DNA of 45,657 bases. Source: Lachnospiraceae bacterium (GTDB taxonomy: Bacteria > Bacillota > Clostridia > Lachnospirales > Lachnospiraceae). The translations under genes were made by a program, and so were the position numbers. The notes under the pieces were generated by a model. It made no database searches, was not told the DNA's origin, and saw only the letters and a program-made list of their open reading frames with translations. Shown piece by piece: positions 17,554 through 26,767 of the stretch; the first letter of the stretch is position 1; each line of letters starts with the position of its first letter. Location: the NCBI GenBank assembly GCA_017621975.1, contig JAGARW010000007.1, forward strand, positions 1 to 45,657, read 5' to 3'.

Positions 17554-17556
17554 AGA

Positions 17557-17976
17557 ATGGAAGCTGGGACGATCAGAAGAGAGATGAAGCTGAAGGCGCG
17601 GAAGGAAAAGCTGGACGAGCTTTTGAGGACGCTGGAGGGCGATCTGGAAAAGGCGGGTTGTCCGCCGGAAAAACAGGCGGTCGTTTTGATCTGCGCCGAG
17701 GAAATTTTCGTGAACATTGCAAGCTACGCTTACGAAGGAGGGGACGGCTTTGCATGGATCGAGGAAAGCGTCGGGACCAATACCGTTTCTCTTTGTCTGC
17801 GGGATCAGGGAAAGCCGTACGATCCGCTGAAAAGAGAAGACCCCGACATTACGCTGACGGCGCAGGAGAGAGAAGTCGGCGGGCTCGGCGTTTTTATGGT
17901 AAAGCAGATGGCGGACAGCGTTTCCTATGAATATCAAAGCGGGTTTAACTGCCTTGCCATGACGTTTTCCTGGTGA
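17557..17976 (+). CDS. RsbW-like serine kinase/anti-sigma factor (HATPase)
   Basis: 139 residues, three bases after the ABC gene. It is a single GHKL ATPase domain. The N-box is CAEEIFVNIASYAY (E48, N53 region), G1 is LRDQGKPYDPL, and G2 is GGLGVFMVKQMADSVSYEY. Length and motifs match RsbW/SpoIIAB-like kinases that phosphorylate a STAS partner and hold a client protein inactive. The natural partner is the STAS protein encoded at 16570. The client is usually a sigma factor, but none is encoded nearby, so it may be an unlinked sigma factor or a component of the injection system. Confidence 0.9.
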   Translation: MEAGTIRREMKLKARKEKLDELLRTLEGDLEKAGCPPEKQAVVLICAEEIFVNIASYAYEGGDGFAWIEESVGTNTVSLCLRDQGKPYDPLKREDPDITLTAQEREVGGLGVFMVKQMADSVSYEYQSGFNCLAMTFSW

Positions 17977-18015
17977 TGGGGCGGTCTGATACGCGTGAAG
18001 CATGGAGAGTGAGAG

Positions 18016-20424
18016 ATGAGCAGAAACAACAGATTCCGGGCGGAATTACAGGACGTACCGTTTAGCGGCTATGAAGAATATATGGATTATATTTTTGCCT
18101 GTGTGAATATGCGGCTTACGGACTACATAGAAGATTTGATGGGGAAATACGACGCCGGACAGGGACGGTACAAAAACGTCATGTATCCCGATATTGAGAT
18201 CGCCTATACGTTATGCAGCGACAATACGGTGCGTTTTTTCAGGCAGAACGACTCGTCCGAAGGAGGAGAGGCGGACGCTAAGGAGGACTGGGAAGGGACG
18301 CTTGATGGAATAGACGACGAGCTCCGTGCGCTTCTTGGAGCCTTCAGCGGCTCCGCAGACCGGGAAGCGGGGCAGACGCCTGTAGGAAAGGCACCCGAAG
18401 CACCGGGAGAAAAAGCGCCCGAAATGCCGGGAGAAAAAGCGCCCGGCATACCGGAAGAAACAATTTCTGGCGCGGAAGAGATGCTTTCCTTTATCGACAG
18501 GAGGATCGCGGCGACGCAGGCGGAGAGCTATCCGTTTTATCAGCTGTGCAGGAAATTAAACATGGATCATTTTACGGTTTTCGCGCTTGCGGCGGCGCTT
18601 TTGTCTTCCACGCAGACCAACTATGCCTCCGTGTATCAGATCGTCAACGAGAACGGATCGCTGACGGCGCCGACGGTAGAGGCCGCGGCAAGATTATATT
18701 TCGGGAAGGAATTTTCGATCACGAGAGCGTCCGGCTGCATGTCGGCGTGTCTGGAGAGCCTTTTGCCCGTTATGGATCTGCGGGTCAATTCCGGCATGCC
18801 TTTTTCAACGGTGCTGACGCCGGACAAACGCATCATCGATTTCCTGTTCGGCGTAAACCCTTTGCGTCTGGATGAAAACTATCGGCGGTTCTTTCATATG
18901 CTGACGGATGATCAGGAATTAGACCCGATCATGGCGAACGACGCGCAGCTTGGCGCAATGGAGATTTCGTACGATCAGGGCGTGCGCATTTTCAGCTGGT
19001 TTGGGGACGAAGGAAGCGGCCGTCGGTTTTTCATCAGGCATTTTTGCCGTAGAAAGGGGATCCGCGCTATTACGATGAACTGCAAAAAGCTGTTTGCATA
19101 CGATTTTTCCTTTGTGGAAAAGGCGCTCTGGGCGCTCCGGCGCGAATGCATTTTTACGGACGCCTGCTGCTGCTTAAACGAGCTTGATTACCGGGAGGAT
19201 GAAAAGGAAAAATACATCGGTTATCTGGACCTTGCCCTTTCGAAGCTGCAGGAGCGCGAGATTCTCATTTTTTTGATGAGCCGGGAAAAGCTTCCGATGA
19301 AAAGCGTGACCGATCTGGAATTTACGGAGCTGGAGCTGCCGACGCCCGGCAATCAGGAGCGGGAGGACTGCTGGAACTATTTTGCGAAGGAATACGCTCT
19401 GGATCAGGACGTGGAGCTGCCGGAGATGGCGACGAAATTTCTGTTTACGCCGGGCAAGATCAAATCGGCGTTAAAGCAGGCGAGGAGCTTTTCTCTGATG
19501 AACCGTGAGATTCTGATTTCGAGAGCCAGACTGTTCGAGGGCTGCTACAATCAGATGAGCTCCGAGCTGACCCAGAAGGCGACAAAGGTAAAGGCGAATT
19601 TCGGATTTGAGGATATCGTCATGAACGCCAGTCAGAGAGAGACGCTGGAACATGCGATCGATCAGATGAATTTCCGCAAGAAGGTGTACGACAACTGGAA
19701 CTATACGAAGAAATATCCGTACGGGCGCGGGCTTTCCGTCCTGCTCTTCGGCGCTCCCGGAACGGGAAAATCAATGTGCGCACAGGTGATCGCCCACGAA
19801 CTGAATCTGGAGCTGTACCGCGTGGATCTTTCCAAGGTAATCGACAAATATGTGGGCGAAACGGAAAAGTCGATTTCCATGATTTTCCGGGAAGCGAAGA
19901 AATGCAACGTCGTTCTGTTTTTTGACGAATGCGATACCCTGTTTGCGAAGCGTTCCGACGACGGAGGCTCCAATCAGGCGTCCAACAACAATAAGACGGC
20001 GCTGCTTCTGCAGGAGGTCGAAGCGTACGACGGCGTCTCCGTGCTGGCGACCAATTACAAGCACAATATCGATCCGGCGTTTTTCCGGCGTATGAAATAT
20101 ATTGTGGAATTTCAGTTCCCCGATCCCGACACAAGAGAAATGCTGTGGCGCACGACGATTCCGAAGGGGACTCCGCTTGCGGACGACGTGGATATCCGCT
20201 TTCTTGCGGAACGGTTTGAATTTGTCGGCGGCAATATCAAGAACTGTATTTTGAACGCGGCGTTTCTTGCGGCGGCGGACGGCGAAGGGAAGGAAGTAAG
20301 TATGAAGCACTATCTGACGGCGATCAAATATGAATTTGTAAAGACCGGAAAAGTATTTACAAAGGCTGATTTTGAACCGTACGCATACATGGTAGGGCTT
20401 GGAGAAAGAGAGGAGGATGAATGA
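18016..20424 (+). CDS. Afp15-like AAA+ ATPase, two ATPase domains (copy 1)
   Basis: 802 residues with GGAGAG before the start. The C-terminal domain is a canonical AAA+ module: Walker A GAPGTGKS (579-586), FFDECD Walker B (D637, E638), then a sensor region (LATNYKHNIDPAFFRRMKY). An earlier domain carries a degenerate P-loop, GDEGSGRR (330-337), in which the lysine is replaced by arginine. Residues 125-148 are three proline-rich octapeptides. AAA+ proteins of this CDC48-like type are universal in Afp/PVC/eCIS loci, where they assist particle assembly or cargo loading. The stop overlaps the GNAT gene start (ATGA). A second paralogue follows at 26768. Confidence 0.9.
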   Translation: MSRNNRFRAELQDVPFSGYEEYMDYIFACVNMRLTDYIEDLMGKYDAGQGRYKNVMYPDIEIAYTLCSDNTVRFFRQNDSSEGGEADAKEDWEGTLDGIDDELRALLGAFSGSADREAGQTPVGKAPEAPGEKAPEMPGEKAPGIPEETISGAEEMLSFIDRRIAATQAESYPFYQLCRKLNMDHFTVFALAAALLSSTQTNYASVYQIVNENGSLTAPTVEAAARLYFGKEFSITRASGCMSACLESLLPVMDLRVNSGMPFSTVLTPDKRIIDFLFGVNPLRLDENYRRFFHMLTDDQELDPIMANDAQLGAMEISYDQGVRIFSWFGDEGSGRRFFIRHFCRRKGIRAITMNCKKLFAYDFSFVEKALWALRRECIFTDACCCLNELDYREDEKEKYIGYLDLALSKLQEREILIFLMSREKLPMKSVTDLEFTELELPTPGNQEREDCWNYFAKEYALDQDVELPEMATKFLFTPGKIKSALKQARSFSLMNREILISRARLFEGCYNQMSSELTQKATKVKANFGFEDIVMNASQRETLEHAIDQMNFRKKVYDNWNYTKKYPYGRGLSVLLFGAPGTGKSMCAQVIAHELNLELYRVDLSKVIDKYVGETEKSISMIFREAKKCNVVLFFDECDTLFAKRSDDGGSNQASNNNKTALLLQEVEAYDGVSVLATNYKHNIDPAFFRRMKYIVEFQFPDPDTREMLWRTTIPKGTPLADDVDIRFLAERFEFVGGNIKNCILNAAFLAAADGEGKEVSMKHYLTAIKYEFVKTGKVFTKADFEPYAYMVGLGEREEDE
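18388..18459 (+). repeat. Three tandem 24-bp units encoding KAPExPGE octapeptides
   Basis: Three consecutive 24-base units within the first AAA+ ATPase gene encode KAPEAPGE, KAPEMPGE and KAPGIPEE. They form a charged, proline-rich hinge between the N-terminal segment and the helical/ATPase part. Such linkers are often flexible spacers and can vary in copy number between strains. Confidence 0.85.
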
Positions 20425-21314
20425 TGACGGATTACATTCGGTTACAGGACGGACAGTTAGACGGGTACGCGCATATGATCCCTGAGTGGATTATGGAAAG
20501 CCGCAGAGAGGGGCTCGACGCAGAATTCTGGGGAATGGAAGAGTTTGGGATTCCCTGCGGCGCGGCGGCTCTCTGGCGGGAAGGCGCTACAAAGTATCTC
20601 TGGCATCTGTATGTGGCGCAGGAGCAGAGGGGAATGGGAAAAGGAAGCGGATTTTTGCTGGAGCTGCTGTATAACGCATACAAGGAGGGCTGCGAAGCGT
20701 TCGCAGTCAAATATATTCCGGGACAATTTCCAGCGTTTGAGCGGCTGTTGGACGCCTATCCGTCGAGCCGTCAGGAAGAAGCGGCGGGAAGCTTTCAGTG
20801 CGCCTTAGGGGAGCTGCTTTCGCTGGACGTTCTGCAGGGCGGATACGGCAATACGAGAGCGCTTTCGGAATGTACCGAAGAGAGCCTGCGCCCGTTTTAC
20901 AGAAGACTTTCGGAGCTTGGGGAGGATATCGTAGCTCTGCCGGTCAATAAAAAGGAATATCTGTCCGATTACAGCGCGGTCGTTATGGAGGAAGGGCAGC
21001 CCGCAGGAATGCTCTTAGTCAGGGAGGATATGGAAGGCGGCGTATGCATTCCGATGATCGTCAACCTTTCGAAAAACATCGCGGCGCCGATCGAGATGAT
21101 ACGCTTCGCCGTACAAAAGGGAGGGCGCGACTATCCGCCGGAAACGCCGTGCAGATTTGCGGTCGTGAACGGGACGCTCCTTCAGATGCTGGAAAAGATG
21201 GGGATAAAATCCGGGACAAAGCGCTGCCTCCGCACGATCGGGCTGTCTTATTTTGCCGAATATGAGCAAAAGGCGGAGACGTATCTGGAAACGGCGCGGA
21301 GCAGAATGATATAG
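20421..21314 (+). CDS. GNAT-family acetyltransferase, two-domain (copy 1)
   Basis: 297 residues; ATGA overlap with the AAA+ gene, preceded by GAGGAGG. The N-terminal domain has a clear acetyl-CoA pyrophosphate loop, LYVAQEQRGMGKG (Q69-R-G-M-G-K-G75), following the FGIPCGAAALWREG strand. The C-terminal ~140 residues look like a second, divergent GNAT-like half (AVVMEEGQPAGMLLVRED, then FAVVNGTLLQMLEKMGIKSG). Proteins of this type move an acetyl or acyl group from CoA to an amine. It is fixed between an AAA+ ATPase and the large cargo-like genes, and the same arrangement recurs at 29005. Acting on cargo or a particle component is the simplest reading, but the substrate is unknown. Confidence 0.82.
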   Translation: MMTDYIRLQDGQLDGYAHMIPEWIMESRREGLDAEFWGMEEFGIPCGAAALWREGATKYLWHLYVAQEQRGMGKGSGFLLELLYNAYKEGCEAFAVKYIPGQFPAFERLLDAYPSSRQEEAAGSFQCALGELLSLDVLQGGYGNTRALSECTEESLRPFYRRLSELGEDIVALPVNKKEYLSDYSAVVMEEGQPAGMLLVREDMEGGVCIPMIVNLSKNIAAPIEMIRFAVQKGGRDYPPETPCRFAVVNGTLLQMLEKMGIKSGTKRCLRTIGLSYFAEYEQKAETYLETARSRMI

Positions 21315-21326
21315 GAGGGATCGGGT

Positions 21327-24164
21327 ATGGATAACATGGCTATGATGCAAAGGGAACAGCTGCAGCAGTTTGCGGACAAAAGTCTGCAAAAGGAGAAAAA
21401 CGCGGAAGCATATTTGACGGAACATGAACGGCAGCTTGGCATGAACGCGGCGCAGCTTCAGGAAAGATACAATCCGCAGCCGATCGCGCGACCAGGCATT
21501 GTCGCAGATATGCCGCAGCGGGATGTGGAAGAAAAAGAATCCAAACGCAAAAAACGTGAAAAAAATCAGCTCAGGAATCAGGAAAGCGTTCTGCAGAGAA
21601 ACCGCCGGGAGGCGGGAGAGAGCGAGGAAGACCGCGTACCCAAAATGCAGAGAAGAGGGACGCTGGATCAGGCCGCAAGGGAAATGTTTGAACAGACCCT
21701 TCGGGCGGATACGTTTTCCCCGCGGTATGTGCTGGAGCATTTCGTGGAGGTAAGGGAGCAGCTCGACCGCTGGAGGGAACATTTGCAGCTCTGCGGAGAG
21801 GGCGGCGCTTTGCATGAAATGCTGTCCGCGGAGCAGCTACTCCGTCTGGAAGGCATGCGGGAACTGTATGAGCAGGGCGAGAGAGCGTTTTCAAGCGCGC
21901 TGAACGCGCTCGGCTATCAGTACCAGCCGCAGGCGCGGGGGAGCAAGCTTTTTGTGGAAAATCTGACGCCGGAGCAGGTGCGGCAGGCGCTGGAAGAAAA
22001 TATGAGGCAGCGCGAAGAAATGCGGCGGAACGCGGAAGCTCTGGACGAGGGAGTGACAGACCGGCTTTTCCTAACGGAAAAGGAAAGGCTGCAGCCTGAT
22101 CTGGAGAGAATGCGTCAGGACATGAGAGAAAATGAAGAGTTCTCTTTTATCGAATCGGAGCATCTCAGCAACCCGTATCAGTATGAAGCCATCGAGGAAG
22201 TAAAAAGGCTGATTACGGAAAATCCGCAGACGTATGCGGAGCATAAAGAAACGGTAGATAAATTATATCAGGAATTTTTCCGGCTGATGGAAGCAAACGG
22301 CGCTTACAATGAGGAAGCATTGGCGCTTGCATTGGTTCAGAACGCGCAGAGCAGGAAGATACGGAATATTGCGGCAGGGCGGCTGGACCGGCAGAGGGAA
22401 AAAATGCAGCTGATCCGTAACCGGGCGCAGTGTATGGAAGCAGGGATCAGACATTTGCTGCGCGGAGATGAGGTTAATGAGAATGAGTCGTTTATCTTAA
22501 GAGAATACATGGCGCCGCAGAACGAATTGGAGCGGGAACGCAGAGCGGCGGAGGATGCGGCGGCCGGTTATGCGGAGCTTTACCGGAATAAAAGAGCGCT
22601 GCTGGAAACCGCGGCAAAGCAGGCGTATGGAGAAGAGGCCGGAAATGAGCTGATCTCCGGGGAGAATATCCGCTATATGATGTTTATGGAACCCGGGCAG
22701 CAGGCGCATAACGAAGCGGTCGTCGGAATGCTTCAGCTTCGGAAAAACGAAAAAGGCGCCGTGGGAGAAGAAGCGAAGCAGGCGGCGTCCCTTGCGCTGA
22801 GCCGGGCGGCTAAGACGCTCGTACTTCCGTATCTGGAGCGGATGCGTGATTTTGATACGAAGGAGCTTTCAAGCTGCAGCGACGAAGAACTGATCGGGCG
22901 CGCGCAGGAGCTGCAGGAGCTTTATATTTCCGGCATGCAGGCGGTGGATGCGGCAAAGTATGCGGATACGGACGATGCGGCAGGGCGTTCCATCAAAGAA
23001 GTATTTTGCGGCGCAAACAAAGAGCTATTTACCTTAAAGTGCTGTATGGTTCAGTTTTATGCCGTTAAGGCGAGAATGCTTTCTATGGTGAAGGCGTATG
23101 AGAAGGGCGCGCTGACAACACGATGCTTCATCGAAACGGAGCTTAACAAGATCCGGAACATGTGCCGTCTCGGAGACGGAAATGAGATCGGCATGGATCA
23201 TATGCTTACTTATATTAAGAGCGTATTGGAAAAGAACGAACCGGTGCAGGAGGCGTCTTATCGCAAATATTATGCGTCTCCGGCGGTTTTCGAAAAGTAT
23301 GCGGCAGCCGTACACCCTCATCTGCCCAGCCCGCATCCGGAATATGACGGACTGTTGGAAGATGCGATTGCGAATGCAAAGAAAAGGCTGGGGCTTGATG
23401 AAAGGGAAAGCCTTAATTCGGATCAGATAAAGAACGCATACAAATTGAAGCTGGAGGACATTGCCGGAATCAGGGAGGAATTGAACAAGCCGGAGCTGTC
23501 CGAGGATGAGCGGCTGGAGCTGAGCGCCCGGTTACAGACGGAAGAGACACGTGCGGAAATGCTGCAGAACGACTATGCGCTGAGAGCGGAACACTATAGA
23601 ACGACGGGCCGAAAGGAAACGGATACGATGAAGGAAGCGATTTTCCGTTCTTATGACAGCGCCAGAGGGCTTCCGGCATTCAGAAGCATGGGTGAAGAGG
23701 AATTCCGCACGATGTGCAGGCAGCTTTCCGCGGGCGCATTGTCCGAAGATACGGCGACTCCGGAAGAAATAGAACATTACCATGCGGAGAATGTAAAGGG
23801 ACTGACCGCTTATAAGGCGCGTATGAAGCAGCATTATGAGATGCTGGAGGAGCGCTTCCATCATAGAATGCCGTCGGACGAATACATACAGGAGCATATC
23901 GAAGAGCTTACGCTGCTTTTCGGAAATATACAGGTGGATACCAGTCTCGTAACGTCCATAAAGGATATGATCGATCAGAATAATCCGGAAGATATGAAGC
24001 TGTATCATATGGTGCTTACCTATAATGCGATGGGCGGCTATATTACAAACATCTCTAATGCAGCGGCATTGGCAAGACTGGATTACAAGGAGGCTGTGAC
24101 ACTTGCAAGCAATCCGTGGAGGGAGGCGCAGGAATCGGTTCAGTATCTGGAACGGACGCGTTAA
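21327..24164 (+). CDS. Large all-helical protein, candidate CIS cargo or cargo partner
   Basis: 945 residues with AGGAGGG before the ATG. I recognise no family. The first ~60 residues are Met/Gln/Glu-rich helix. A proline-containing linker (NPQPIARPG) and a strongly basic cluster (KRKKREK) follow, and the rest is long charged helix with few strands. There is no signal peptide, transmembrane helix or clear catalytic motif. It lies between the ATPase-GNAT pair and the ADP-ribosyltransferase gene. Possible roles are an effector of unknown activity, a co-packaged partner of the toxin, or an internal tube-filling protein. Its lack of hydrophobic segments makes a phage-type tape measure less likely. 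Confidence here is for the gene being real. Confidence 0.8.
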   Translation: MDNMAMMQREQLQQFADKSLQKEKNAEAYLTEHERQLGMNAAQLQERYNPQPIARPGIVADMPQRDVEEKESKRKKREKNQLRNQESVLQRNRREAGESEEDRVPKMQRRGTLDQAAREMFEQTLRADTFSPRYVLEHFVEVREQLDRWREHLQLCGEGGALHEMLSAEQLLRLEGMRELYEQGERAFSSALNALGYQYQPQARGSKLFVENLTPEQVRQALEENMRQREEMRRNAEALDEGVTDRLFLTEKERLQPDLERMRQDMRENEEFSFIESEHLSNPYQYEAIEEVKRLITENPQTYAEHKETVDKLYQEFFRLMEANGAYNEEALALALVQNAQSRKIRNIAAGRLDRQREKMQLIRNRAQCMEAGIRHLLRGDEVNENESFILREYMAPQNELERERRAAEDAAAGYAELYRNKRALLETAAKQAYGEEAGNELISGENIRYMMFMEPGQQAHNEAVVGMLQLRKNEKGAVGEEAKQAASLALSRAAKTLVLPYLERMRDFDTKELSSCSDEELIGRAQELQELYISGMQAVDAAKYADTDDAAGRSIKEVFCGANKELFTLKCCMVQFYAVKARMLSMVKAYEKGALTTRCFIETELNKIRNMCRLGDGNEIGMDHMLTYIKSVLEKNEPVQEASYRKYYASPAVFEKYAAAVHPHLPSPHPEYDGLLEDAIANAKKRLGLDERESLNSDQIKNAYKLKLEDIAGIREELNKPELSEDERLELSARLQTEETRAEMLQNDYALRAEHYRTTGRKETDTMKEAIFRSYDSARGLPAFRSMGEEEFRTMCRQLSAGALSEDTATPEEIEHYHAENVKGLTAYKARMKQHYEMLEERFHHRMPSDEYIQEHIEELTLLFGNIQVDTSLVTSIKDMIDQNNPEDMKLYHMVLTYNAMGGYITNISNAAALARLDYKEAVTLASNPWREAQESVQYLERTR

Positions 24165-24197
24165 AGGAAAAGTCCCGGGAGAAAGGAATGAGTCGGT

Positions 24198-26753
24198 ATG
24201 GGAGAAGGTTTTACAAAAGAAGCTTATGAAGTCGTTTACAAACATCCGCAGTGGAAGCAGGAAGCAACCAGATACGAGGACCGTATGGCGGCGAAGCTTT
24301 TTCACATGTCCTATACGAAGGAGGCCGTTAAAACCGCTATGGGAAAGATCAGCCGCATTCTGACCGCTTATTACGGAGACGGCGGGCAGACGCTCGACCG
24401 TCAGCGGGAAGAAGCCGTCGAGGCGGCGGGAGGATTGACGGATCTGGCGGAGCTGTTCGGCGAGGACACATCGGAGGTCAAGGTCAATAAAACGCTTGTT
24501 ACGGCGCTGATGCAGGGACGGCGGGACAACAGCGGAGCCGGTCAGGTCAGGAAGCTTCAGGCAGGCGATCCCAAAGAGGGAGGCGGCGTTTATACGCAGG
24601 AGGAAGCCGACCGCGCCAATATGGAAACGCTGGATGCGGTGATGAACAGAGACGGGAATCTGCGGGAGCAGATGACGCTTCTTTATAACGGAATGTTCGT
24701 CAACGGCGGATATACGCCGGAGCAGATCGCGCATGGCGCCTCTTTTAAAGGGGTTTTGCAGGGAATTACGAGAGAAAACGGCGTCTGCAGCCTGAATCCG
24801 GATTTGATGGGGATCGATTACGATCTGCTGGAAGGGCTGGAACGCTACCAGAAGAAAGAGGACGTATTCGATACCTACAGCATGGGACGCGACCTGCAGC
24901 GCCGCAGCGAAGAACTGACAGGAAAGGGAAACCGGCTGACGAGATGGTGGAGAGGCATGAAGCGCGCGCTGAATGCCACGCTGCACAATTCCATGCTCCG
25001 TAAAAAGCGCCGGACGCCGCTCCGCGAAGGCGAGGCAGGACTTGGGCTGCAGCATTATGAGCAGCTTGGGATCGGACCGAGCGCAAGGGAACGGGAATAT
25101 TCCGTAATCACGCAGGAAGAAGACGGACAGAGACATGAGAAGCTTCTGTGGAAAGAGGGAGCGGCCTATTATCAGGTCAAAAAAGAAGTGACTGCGGAGG
25201 GCATGCTGCAGACTGCGGGAGCTTCCGGGACGACGCTGCGTATGCTCGGCGCTTATCGTCTGATGGGAGCAAGCAGGAAGGAGCTTCTGGATTTCAGACT
25301 GGCGCTGATCGCATGGATGGTATCCTCGCACGATCATTCTCTGTATGAGATTCTGCAGGGCTCGCACAATGCGGGCGTAGTCGGAACGGAGGATTTATCC
25401 GAGGCTGCGGCGATGTATACGAACGTGGATCCTCTCGATACGGAGATTCTGCGGGAGCATTTTGCGGAAAACAAACAATTTCCTCATGAGATCATTTATA
25501 AGCGTCAGTTAAACGAGCTGAAGGAAGCAAGGGAAGCAAGGGAGAGGAAGCTCGGCAGGGACGAGGTGCGGAGAGACCGGATCATCGAAAGCGGCGCGTT
25601 AAAGGATCAGTACGAGGTGATAGACGGTCTGCTGAAGAAGCGCAGAAACGATCTGCGTACGCTGGAAAGAAAGATAACAAGCCTGATCAACCGGCTCCTG
25701 CTCGACCCGGCAAAGGCGTTTAAAGGCGATACGGACGGCAGCAGGCGGCGCGAGGCTGAGGAGAATCTGATGCAGGCGCAGATGGATCTCTTTTATCTGA
25801 AAGAAGACGTACAGAAGATTCAGGATAAATATAACGAGGTCAACGCAAGAAGACAGAGCGTAGAGCTGCTGCCCGAGCTGACGCTTTTCGCAAAAAGCGC
25901 GGTAACGCAGGGGACGGACGCTATGGAACTCCGGGCGCAGGATCTGGCGCTGAATATCTATACGACCGGCGCTTACATGACGATGAATGTGGGCAGCAAA
26001 TGGGGCGGCACGCTCGGAAAGATGAAATTAAAGGACGACCGCGTGGACGAAAAGAAATTCGGCAGCTATCAGTCGTCCTATAAAGCGGAGACAAAGGACG
26101 GCAAGCTGCTGGATCAGATCTTTGCGATGACGCGTCTCTCGGCGAGAATGGCGCAGGACGCGCTGGAGGAACGGGGCAGCCGCGAGCAGGAGCGGGAGGA
26201 CGAGGCGGATTATCTGCACGCCGCCAGAGTCAATACGTTCCGAGGCGAGAAGAGCGGCGGAGGCGGCTATCGGACGCAGGGAAGCGAATACGATACAAAG
26301 GCGCTGACGAGCACGTCAAAACGGCTGGAAAAGGCGCTGATGTATTTCGGAAAGAGCGCGGAAAGCGCGGGATATGACAGATCGGTGCTCGCTCTTTATC
26401 AGTTGACCGGAAAGGGCGCGGTAGACATCACGCAGCTTTCCAAGGTCGCCAATGAGGAAGAAGTGCTGGTGCCCTCCGGGACGCGCTTCCGTGTGGAAAC
26501 GCCGCTTGTTAAAAATGTGTCTGTGGAAGCGCTGCGGCGCGATCCCGAGCATATCGTGTCCGATGCGGTCGGCGACGACGCCGTTGCGGCGGAATTTGCC
26601 TTAAACGAAGAAGGAAAAGTCAATTACGGCGGCATTAAGCATGTCAACGTCGTAAGGCTGGTAGAAGTGGACGGTCCGGGCGCAAGACGGAGAAGGGCGG
26701 CGGACGCGTCCAGATGGACGAGAGAACAGATCAAACGATCTCTGGCACAGTAG
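24198..26753 (+). CDS. Candidate CIS effector with C-terminal ADP-ribosyltransferase domain
   Basis: 851 residues. The last ~175 residues hold all landmarks of an R-S-E-class ADP-ribosyltransferase: catalytic Arg in NTFRGEK (R682), the S-T-S motif in LTSTSK (S705-S707), and the ExE turn NEEEVLVPSGTRFRV (E753, E755), followed by the VVRLVEV strand. Such enzymes transfer ADP-ribose from NAD+ to protein; ExE members often modify arginine. Upstream are a helical region with SSHDHSLYEILQGSHNAG (around 375-390), a coiled coil (about 430-580) and a basic segment (RKKRRTPLR). No secretion signal is present, consistent with loading into an injection particle. It follows the 945-residue gene by 33 bp. 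No dedicated immunity gene is visible. The N-terminal 600 residues are unassigned. Confidence 0.88.
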   Translation: MGEGFTKEAYEVVYKHPQWKQEATRYEDRMAAKLFHMSYTKEAVKTAMGKISRILTAYYGDGGQTLDRQREEAVEAAGGLTDLAELFGEDTSEVKVNKTLVTALMQGRRDNSGAGQVRKLQAGDPKEGGGVYTQEEADRANMETLDAVMNRDGNLREQMTLLYNGMFVNGGYTPEQIAHGASFKGVLQGITRENGVCSLNPDLMGIDYDLLEGLERYQKKEDVFDTYSMGRDLQRRSEELTGKGNRLTRWWRGMKRALNATLHNSMLRKKRRTPLREGEAGLGLQHYEQLGIGPSAREREYSVITQEEDGQRHEKLLWKEGAAYYQVKKEVTAEGMLQTAGASGTTLRMLGAYRLMGASRKELLDFRLALIAWMVSSHDHSLYEILQGSHNAGVVGTEDLSEAAAMYTNVDPLDTEILREHFAENKQFPHEIIYKRQLNELKEAREARERKLGRDEVRRDRIIESGALKDQYEVIDGLLKKRRNDLRTLERKITSLINRLLLDPAKAFKGDTDGSRRREAEENLMQAQMDLFYLKEDVQKIQDKYNEVNARRQSVELLPELTLFAKSAVTQGTDAMELRAQDLALNIYTTGAYMTMNVGSKWGGTLGKMKLKDDRVDEKKFGSYQSSYKAETKDGKLLDQIFAMTRLSARMAQDALEERGSREQEREDEADYLHAARVNTFRGEKSGGGGYRTQGSEYDTKALTSTSKRLEKALMYFGKSAESAGYDRSVLALYQLTGKGAVDITQLSKVANEEEVLVPSGTRFRVETPLVKNVSVEALRRDPEHIVSDAVGDDAVAAEFALNEEGKVNYGGIKHVNVVRLVEVDGPGARRRRAADASRWTREQIKRSLAQ

Positions 26754-26767
26754 GCAGGGAGACTGGA

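Noticed and set aside
21327-24164. Tape-measure protein
   Set aside because: The helical, long product fits superficially, but it lacks hydrophobic segments and sits after the ATPase and GNAT beside the toxin gene. Kept as unknown cargo or partner.
23532-25367. 611-codon open frame on the minus strand
   Set aside because: It lies antisense across the junction of two plus-strand genes that have ribosome sites and, for the second, clear enzyme motifs. The encoded product is Arg/Leu/Ser-rich without any family pattern, as expected for a mirror frame in this codon bias.
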